A stretch of 8,851 nt of DNA from Acidimicrobiales bacterium (GTDB lineage: Bacteria > Actinomycetota > Acidimicrobiia > Acidimicrobiales > Bog-793). Below are positions 4,314 through 8,851 of the stretch, piece by piece. A model generated the notes under the pieces. The model saw only the letters and a list, made by a program, of their open reading frames with translations, was not told where the DNA came from and ran no database searches. The DNA lies in the NCBI GenBank assembly GCA_030037405.1, contig JASHRK010000265.1, forward strand, positions 1-8,851, written 5' to 3'. Each line of letters opens with the position of its first letter. The first letter of the stretch is position 1. Position numbers and translations under genes: made by a program.

Positions 4314-6119
4314 TTAACGCAGAACAGCCTCGTGGACGTCAGGAGCTGCGGGCGCCGCTTCCGTCGCCTCGGTCGTCTCGGCCGCGGAAAGCTCCGAGGT
4401 CGCCTCGGCATAGTGGTACTTGCCGCCTCGCAGCCAGGAGGCGCCGGAGGCGACAAGACAGGCGCCAATGGCGAAGTCGAAGGCTTCGTGCAAGCCGCTG
4501 GCGAAGGGAGCCGAGATGAGGCTGGGGAAGAACCTGCGGCCGGTAAGGACGGCGACCTGCCGGTGAGAGAGGTGAGACAGGACCGCCGGGCCGACGAGAT
4601 GCGCCACCGGGCTGTAGCCGAGGAAGGCTGCGAACAAGGTCGAGACCGGTGGCAGGTGTGCCACCTTGTACGCCACCGTTGCCGGCACGCCGTGGGTGAC
4701 GAGCCCGTGGTACATCGCCGCCGGGAGCGTAGAGGAGAGGCCGAGGATCATGAGGGTGAAGAAGATGCCGATCGAGAGCACCTGGGCGCTGTTCTGGAAG
4801 GTCGAGTTCATTCCCGACCCGACTCCTCGGTGCTGCGGCGGGAGGCTGTTCATGACGCCTGCCCGGTTCGGTGCGGCAAAGGCGCCCATGGCGAGGCCGT
4901 TCAAGAGCAGGATGGAGCCGAAAGCCCAGTAAGAGAAGTCGACCGGGAGGAGCTCGAGGAGAAGAAACGAAGACGCCGCCACGACCATCCCTCCGGAGGC
5001 GAACGGGCGCGATCCGAAACGATCGGACAGGAAGCCGGAGACCGGCCCTGCCAGGAGGAAGCCGGTTGTGAGGGGGAGCATGTAGATGCCCGCCCAGAGA
5101 GGCGTCTGGCTGAAGCTGTAGCCGTGGCGGGGCAGCCATATGCCTTGCAGCCAGATGATGAGCATGAACATAAGCCCTCCCCGTCCCACGCTTGCGAGCA
5201 GGGAGGAGAGGCTGCCGGCGGTGAAGGCACGGATCTTGAACAGCGGCAGGCGGAACATCGGGTCCTTCACGCGGTGCTCGATGACCCCAAAGGCGATGAG
5301 GAGCGCCACGCCCCCGCTCAGGCAGCCGAGCACGAACGGGCTCGTCCAGCCCATCGTGGAACCGCCGTAGGGCTGGATCCCGTAGGTGATGCCGATCATG
5401 ATCCCGACGAGCCCGAGAGCAAAGGTGATGTTTCCTGGCCAGTCGAGGTGGGCGGTCGACCGCCGGGGCACCTCGCGCAGCTTGTGGTAGGCCCAGACCG
5501 TGGCGAAGAGGCCTATCGGAACCGACACGAGGAAGATGAGGCGCCACTGGATCGGGGCGAGCACTCCGCCGAGCACGAGACCTATGAAAGAGCCGCTGAT
5601 CCCCGCTACCTGGTTGATGCCGAGCGCCATCCCGCGCTGGTGCTCGGGGAAGGCGTCCGTCAGGATGGCGGCCGAGTTGGCGATGAGGAGAGCAGCTCCG
5701 ACGCCCTGGAAGACCCTCATGACCACGAGCCAGGTGGCGCCGGCAGTGCCGGACATCCACGTCACCGTGAGCAGCAGGGAAAAGAACGTGTAGACGGCGA
5801 AGCCGAGGTTGTACATCTTCACGCGGCCGTACATGTCGCCAAGGCGGCCGAGGCTGACGACGAGGACGCTTGTCACGACCATGAAGCTCAAGATCATCCA
5901 GAGCAGGTAGAAGCTGTTGCCGGGGGCGAGAGGGTCGATCCGGATGCCCCGGAAGATGTCGGGCAGGGCGATCAGCATGATCGAGATGTCGATCGTCGCC
6001 ATGAGCACACCGAGCGTCGTGTTCGAGAGGACGACCCACTTGTAGCGGTCCGGGTGGCTGCTGGCCGGGGGCGTCGCCCCGTTGAGGTCGTCGGCTCCGA
6101 GCAGGTCGAGCTCGCTCAT
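4314..6119 (-). CDS. MFS drug/proton antiporter, DHA2 (EmrB/QacA) type
   Basis: A 601-residue inner-membrane exporter of the 14-helix DHA2 family, expected to use the proton gradient to expel lipophilic or cationic compounds. After a polar N-terminal tail (1-26), helix 1 contains the family motif TIDISIMLIALPDI (42-55). Motif A is GRLGDMYGRVKMY (91-103) and the motif C region is GINQVAGISGSFIGLVLGG (167-185). The second half repeats a degenerate motif A, SGFLSDRFGSRPF (361-373). A long loop at about 466-545 precedes the last helix, and the C-terminus (about 571-601) is a soluble Ala/Glu/Thr-rich tail. The ATG at 6119 has no ribosome binding site but sits 7 nt after a TAAAAT box, pointing to leaderless translation. 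It is the first gene of an operon with the ChrA-type gene. Substrate specificity cannot be read from sequence. Confidence 0.9.
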   Translation of the reverse strand: MSELDLLGADDLNGATPPASSHPDRYKWVVLSNTTLGVLMATIDISIMLIALPDIFRGIRIDPLAPGNSFYLLWMILSFMVVTSVLVVSLGRLGDMYGRVKMYNLGFAVYTFFSLLLTVTWMSGTAGATWLVVMRVFQGVGAALLIANSAAILTDAFPEHQRGMALGINQVAGISGSFIGLVLGGVLAPIQWRLIFLVSVPIGLFATVWAYHKLREVPRRSTAHLDWPGNITFALGLVGIMIGITYGIQPYGGSTMGWTSPFVLGCLSGGVALLIAFGVIEHRVKDPMFRLPLFKIRAFTAGSLSSLLASVGRGGLMFMLIIWLQGIWLPRHGYSFSQTPLWAGIYMLPLTTGFLLAGPVSGFLSDRFGSRPFASGGMVVAASSFLLLELLPVDFSYWAFGSILLLNGLAMGAFAAPNRAGVMNSLPPQHRGVGSGMNSTFQNSAQVLSIGIFFTLMILGLSSTLPAAMYHGLVTHGVPATVAYKVAHLPPVSTLFAAFLGYSPVAHLVGPAVLSHLSHRQVAVLTGRRFFPSLISAPFASGLHEAFDFAIGACLVASGASWLRGGKYHYAEATSELSAAETTEATEAAPAAPDVHEAVLR

Positions 6120-6126
6120 CGCAAGT

Positions 6127-6155
6127 ATTTTAGTTAGCGATAATTCATTGCTGAA
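6127..6155 (-). promoter_or_regulatory. predicted leaderless promoter of the MFS-ChrA operon
   Basis: On the minus strand TTCAGC (6150-6155, 3 of 6 to the -35 consensus) is followed after 17 nt by TAAAAT (6127-6132, 5 of 6 to the -10 consensus). Seven nt then lead to the ATG at 6119, so transcription should start at the start codon. This AT-rich patch stands out in a GC-rich window. Confidence 0.55.
6134..6154. promoter_or_regulatory. imperfect palindrome in the MFS promoter, candidate operator
   Basis: TTAGCGAT (6134-6141) and ATTGCTGA (6147-6154) are inverted repeats matching at 6 of 8 positions around AATTC. The palindrome spans the -10/-35 spacer and overlaps the -35 box. A MarR- or TetR-type repressor encoded outside the window could bind here. 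It does not resemble O1 or O2, so the TetR protein at 1387 is not the obvious candidate. Confidence 0.4.
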
Positions 6156-6181
6156 ACACTTTCCCGTGCGAGCGAGCGGCG

Positions 6182-6218
6182 AGGTGAGGCGAGCCGGGGA
6201 CCGGCGGACCTCTCACCT
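6182..6218. repeat. nested inverted repeat between the MFS and epimerase genes
   Basis: The outer arms AGGTGAG (6182-6188) and CTCACCT (6212-6218) pair perfectly over 7 bp. Inside them GCCGG (6193-6197) and CCGGC (6201-6205) pair around a GGA loop. It lies just upstream of a TACGAT box (6218-6223) that could be the -10 of the epimerase gene. It may be a binding site or, if transcribed, a leader stem-loop. Confidence 0.35.
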
Positions 6219-6223
6219 ACGAT
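6218..6223 (+). promoter_or_regulatory. candidate -10 box of the epimerase gene
   Basis: TACGAT matches TATAAT at 4 of 6 positions and predicts transcription from about 6231. That leaves a leader of about 11 nt before the ATG at 6242. No recognisable -35 box lies 17 nt upstream (the stretch there is CGGGGA), so support is weak. Confidence 0.25.
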
Positions 6224-6241
6224 GTCCGCCGTGATGCCGAG

Positions 6242-7183
6242 ATGAGCCCGCCGCCGCCGTCTGGCCGCCAGCTGAGCCTTCAGCTCGGCGAGAATTCGGC
6301 CGTCGTGACAGAGGTAGGAGCGACCTTGCGCCAGCTCATGGTCGGCGGCGAGGCCGTTCTCTGGGCCTTCGGCGCAGACGAGATCGCTCACGACGGTCGC
6401 GGGCAAGTGCTCGCCCCGTGGCCGAACCGCCTCGAGGACGGCGCCTACACCTTTGGAGGGCGCCAAGCGGCGGCAGCTCTCGACGAGCCGGAGCGATCAA
6501 ATGCCATCCACGGCCTCGTGCGCTGGCTCGGCTGGTCCGTCGATCGCCTCCTGCCGAGCTCCGTCGAGCTCTCGGTCGTGCTCCACCCGCAACCGGCGTA
6601 CCCGTGGCGGCTCGTGTTGCGCCTCACCTACTCGCTCACCGATCTCGGGATACTGGTCGGCTGCGACGTAGAGAACGTCTCGGACGAACCGGCACCCTTC
6701 GGCATCGGTTTCCATCCCTACCTCGTGGCCGGAGACGGCGGCGCCGACCGGGCCGAGCTCCGGCTGAGAGCGGCGGAGCGGCTCGTCCTCGACGAACGCG
6801 CCCTCCCGATCGGGAGGGAGAGCACGGCGAAGACCCGCAACGACTTCACCGCCGGCAAGGAGCTTGCCGGAGTCGTGCTGGACGACTGCTTCACCTCGCT
6901 CGTGCCCGAGAGCGACGAGGGCCCGGTCGGGGCCCGGGGAGCGGTATGGCGGGGCGTCCTCCGCTCGATGGACGGCAACCGCCAGGTCTCGGTCTGGGCC
7001 GAGGATGCCTTCGGCTACGCGATGGTCTACACGGGAGACACCCTCGCAGAAGCCGACCGCCGCCGCGCCGTTGCCATCGAGCCGATGACGTGCCCACCCA
7101 ATGCCCTCCGGACAGGCGAGGGCCTCATAGTCCTCCCGCCCGGGGGCCGCTGGTCTTCGCGGTGGGGGATCGAGGCGCGCTGA
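6242..7183 (+). CDS. aldose 1-epimerase family protein (GalM-like mutarotase)
   Basis: A 313-residue cytosolic beta-sandwich enzyme expected to interconvert alpha and beta anomers of an aldose. Expected active-site features are present: Asn62-Arg63 in APWPNRL (58-64), catalytic His90 in NAIHGLVR (87-94), the second His158 in FGIGFHPYL (153-161), Asp215 in LDDCF (213-217), and the general base Glu280 in VAIEPMTCPPNA (277-288). These fit the bacterial GalM-like branch, including YihR-type proteins, so the natural sugar may not be galactose. The ATG at 6242 has no strong ribosome binding site. It overlaps, as ATGA, the stop of a very short upstream frame that begins at 6222. It is divergent from the MFS gene, with 122 nt between starts, and its stop is 10 nt from the convergent methyltransferase-like gene. 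No sugar-metabolism neighbours are seen. Confidence 0.88.
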   Translation: MSPPPPSGRQLSLQLGENSAVVTEVGATLRQLMVGGEAVLWAFGADEIAHDGRGQVLAPWPNRLEDGAYTFGGRQAAAALDEPERSNAIHGLVRWLGWSVDRLLPSSVELSVVLHPQPAYPWRLVLRLTYSLTDLGILVGCDVENVSDEPAPFGIGFHPYLVAGDGGADRAELRLRAAERLVLDERALPIGRESTAKTRNDFTAGKELAGVVLDDCFTSLVPESDEGPVGARGAVWRGVLRSMDGNRQVSVWAEDAFGYAMVYTGDTLAEADRRRAVAIEPMTCPPNALRTGEGLIVLPPGGRWSSRWGIEAR

Positions 7184-7193
7184 GCCTCCGCTC

Positions 7194-8105
7194 CTAATTC
7201 AAGACCCGGCGAAGCTCCTCTATGAAGCTCGGGCCGATACCGCAGCAGCCACCGATGATGCGCGCTCCCGCGTCCTTGACCCAGCCGGCCGCCGTCTCGG
7301 CGAAGGCTTCCGGCGCGAGGTCGGAGCCGGTCCAGTTCGGCGGTGCCCACGTCCCCGACTCGGGATAGGCCCCGAAGGGCCCACGCCAGAGACGTCGGAC
7401 GATCTCGAGGCCCGGCCCGGTCGCCTCCAGCGAGGAGTGCATGACGGTGACAGCCGCCAGCTCGGGTCGAAGGAGTGCCTCGAGGAGGTCCTCAAAGCTG
7501 CAGTCGTCCTCGAGCGCACGCACGTCTCCGTTCGACGAGAGGGCGGCGCTCACGCCGAGCCAGACGGGGAGTCCCGTCTCCAAGGCCGCCTCGACGGCGG
7601 GCACGCCGTGAGAGGGAGAGAGCATCATCTCGAGGGCGAGGAGGTCGACCCCGGCGTCTCTGAGGATGCCCGCCTGCTCGGCGAAGGCATCCCGGAGGGC
7701 TTCGCCCTCGACGGGCGCCTCCTCCTCCAGCATGAAGTCGACGGCCGCCCCGAGCGAGATCGACCCGGCGATGGCGACGTCCGGCCGGCGGAGAGCCTCA
7801 CGGGCCGCTCTGGCGGCCTCGACCGCGGACCGGTTCGCCTCCTCGAAGCGGCTCTCGACACCGGCCCGGCGCAGCATCGGCCGCGAAGTCGCGTAGGTAT
7901 TGGCGATGATCACGTCTGCGCCGGCGTTGATATACTCCTCGTGGATCTGTCGGACGAGGTCGAGGTGATCCAGGTTCGCCCGCCCGGACCAGGCCGCCCG
8001 GTCCATCGGGACGCCTCGGGCTTCTAGCTCGGAGCCCATGCCTCCGTCGATGACCACTGTGTCGCCGGCCTGGAGCCGCTCGCTCAAGAGATCTGCCGGG
8101 TTCAT
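7194..8105 (-). CDS. homocysteine S-methyltransferase family protein with a Cys-to-His change at a zinc-ligand position
   Basis: A 303-residue TIM-barrel protein of the Pfam S-methyl_trans type, whose characterised members move a methyl group from S-methylmethionine, betaine or methyl-cobalamin systems to homocysteine. Visible family features are IDGGMGSELEARG (19-31), IIANTYAT (66-73), LLALEMM (155-161) with Glu159, AYPESG (246-251) and the C-terminal zinc motif GGCCG (285-289). In the family a third zinc Cys sits in an (I/V)NC(T/S) strand; here the aligned strand reads TVMHSS (220-225), so His223 replaces the Cys. His can bind zinc, so the site may be altered rather than lost, and the methyl acceptor may differ. 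The ATG at 8105 is the earliest start: an in-frame TAG lies 9 nt upstream. It follows the acyl-CoA synthetase stop by 63 nt on the same strand and may be co-transcribed. Confidence 0.85.
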   Translation of the reverse strand: MNPADLLSERLQAGDTVVIDGGMGSELEARGVPMDRAAWSGRANLDHLDLVRQIHEEYINAGADVIIANTYATSRPMLRRAGVESRFEEANRSAVEAARAAREALRRPDVAIAGSISLGAAVDFMLEEEAPVEGEALRDAFAEQAGILRDAGVDLLALEMMLSPSHGVPAVEAALETGLPVWLGVSAALSSNGDVRALEDDCSFEDLLEALLRPELAAVTVMHSSLEATGPGLEIVRRLWRGPFGAYPESGTWAPPNWTGSDLAPEAFAETAAGWVKDAGARIIGGCCGIGPSFIEELRRVLN

Positions 8106-8155
8106 GGCCTGCTACCGCGCTGGCCGGATCTCGCCCCGCCTTCGGTCGTGCTCAT
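8102..8155 (-). CDS. possible 17-residue leader ORF overlapping the methyltransferase-like start (ATGA)
   Basis: An ATG at 8155 opens a frame MSTTEGGARSGQRGSRP that ends in a TGA overlapping the ATG of the methyltransferase-like gene (ATGA). It fills most of the 63-nt gap. It has no clear ribosome binding site and no recognisable similarity. If translated it could couple translation to the downstream gene, but it may be chance. Confidence 0.2.
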   Translation of the reverse strand: MSTTEGGARSGQRGSRP

Positions 8156-8168
8156 CTGAGCCGAGAGG

Positions 8169-8851
8169 CTATCCGAGGACGACTCTCGCATCGAGCCCGA
8201 GGGCGCCGGAGGGGCTGACGAAGAGCGGGTTCACCTCCACCTCGGAGATCTCGGGGTGGGCTGCCGCCAACCTCGAGACGGCTGAGAGGGCCCGGGCGGC
8301 GCTCTCGAGGTCAAGCGCGGACCGGCCCCGCGTTCCGCCGAACAGGGCGGCCCCGCGGAGCGATCTCATGAGCTCGAGGGCGGTCGTCTCGTCGACCGGG
8401 GCGAGGGCGGCGGCGACGTCGTCGAAGAGCTCCGCGTAGAGCCCGCCGATGCCGGCGAGGGCGATGGGGCCGAAGCGCGGGTCAACGCGGGCACCGACGA
8501 TGAGCTCGAGGCCGCCTGTGGTGGCCACCATCTGCTCGACCGAGTAGCTCGGCGGATGGAGCTTCGAGGTCATGTCGCTGTAACCGGCAGCCAACGCCGC
8601 CTCGTCCGCAATGCTGACGAGGACCCCACCGGCGTCGGACTTGTGGAGGCGACCGAGAGCCTTCAGGACGACCGGGTAACCGATCTCGGCGGCGGCGGCG
8701 CACGCCCCCTCGAGGTCTCGGACCTCCCGTGCCGGCGGGAAGGAGACGCCGGCGCCCTGGAGCAGCTCCCGAGCCTCGAAGTAGCCGGCCCCACCGAGCG
8801 GGCGAGCCGGCGCCGGCAGGTCGGGAAGCCCGCGGGGCGGACGTTCCTCGC
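8169..8851 (-). CDS. C-terminal ATP-grasp part of NDP-forming acyl-CoA synthetase, 5' end outside window
   Basis: 226 residues are open from 8849 to the TAG at 8169-8171; the N-terminal CoA-binding and ligase domains lie outside the window. The visible part is the ATP-grasp domain of the acetyl-CoA synthetase (ADP-forming)/succinyl-CoA ligase-like family: EIGYPVVLKALGRLHKSDAGGV (about 55-76) is the nucleotide-binding Lys region, followed by VEQMV and ELIVGARVDPRFGPIALAGIGG. The C-terminal end has the conserved RSLRGAALFGGTRG and EISEVEVNPLFV blocks. Such enzymes convert acyl-CoA plus NDP and phosphate into acid, CoA and NTP, or the reverse. It also resembles the corresponding part of protein lysine acetyltransferase fusions of the Pat type, but no GNAT domain follows here. 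It is the likely upstream gene of the methyltransferase-like gene. Confidence 0.88.
   Translation of the reverse strand, partial: EERPPRGLPDLPAPARPLGGAGYFEARELLQGAGVSFPPAREVRDLEGACAAAAEIGYPVVLKALGRLHKSDAGGVLVSIADEAALAAGYSDMTSKLHPPSYSVEQMVATTGGLELIVGARVDPRFGPIALAGIGGLYAELFDDVAAALAPVDETTALELMRSLRGAALFGGTRGRSALDLESAARALSAVSRLAAAHPEISEVEVNPLFVSPSGALGLDARVVLG

Noticed and set aside
2924..4519. A 531-codon open frame on the + strand opposite the ChrA gene
   Set aside because: Gly/Asp/Glu/Arg-rich translation with no fold signal. It is the shadow of the ChrA gene and the end of the MFS gene.
3951..6137. A 728-codon open frame on the + strand opposite the MFS and ChrA genes
   Set aside because: The translation is low-complexity, charged and lacks domains, while the minus strand encodes clear membrane proteins. 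Long antisense frames are expected in very GC-rich coding DNA.
7437..8027. A 196-codon + strand frame opposite the methyltransferase-like gene
   Set aside because: Charged low-information translation; shadow of the minus-strand gene with clear family motifs.

Overview
The window is very GC-rich, densely coding double-stranded bacterial DNA. Its codons end mostly in G or C, at least two promoters look leaderless, and the protein families are common in soil and sediment high-GC Gram-positives. The best guess is an actinobacterium (Acidimicrobiia- or Thermoleophilia-like), probably from an environmental assembly. No rRNA, tRNA, insertion sequence, CRISPR array or phage gene was recognised, so the organism is inferred from composition and gene families only.

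Layout. (1) Positions 2-310 (+) hold the end of a DUF234-type ATPase with a PD-(D/E)XK-like signature. (2) Positions 352-2022 hold a divergent pair: an atypical short-chain dehydrogenase (-) and a TetR-family regulator (+). They share a 129-bp intergenic region with two tandem 25-bp palindromic operators that cover the predicted promoters of both genes. (3) Positions 2048-2869 (-) hold a putatively secreted collagen-like protein whose Gly-X-Y repeat has Gln at nearly every Y position. Its end converges on the TetR gene across an inverted repeat that contains both stop codons. (4) Positions 3059-6119 (-) form a two-gene transporter operon: a 14-helix DHA2-type MFS exporter read first, then a full-length ChrA-type chromate transporter 16 nt downstream. 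The MFS start lies 7 nt after a TAAAAT box, as expected for a leaderless mRNA. (5) Positions 6242-7183 (+) hold an aldose 1-epimerase-family protein, divergent from the transporter operon. (6) Positions 7194-8851 (-) hold a homocysteine S-methyltransferase-family protein in which one expected zinc-ligand Cys is replaced by His. It is preceded by the C-terminal ATP-grasp part of an NDP-forming acyl-CoA synthetase that runs off the right edge.

How the genes work together. The SDR/TetR pair looks like a self-contained regulated stress or catabolic module: the regulator should repress both genes by binding the two operators. The MFS and ChrA genes look like an efflux operon for an organic compound and/or chromate-like oxyanion, possibly controlled through an AT-rich palindrome at its promoter. 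The acyl-CoA synthetase and the methyltransferase-like gene may be co-transcribed. The rest looks like ordinary chromosomal metabolism. No undescribed multi-gene system is evident. The most unusual items are the proline-poor Gly-X-Gln collagen-like protein, the duplicated operator with the leaderless tetR promoter, and the altered zinc site of the methyltransferase homologue.
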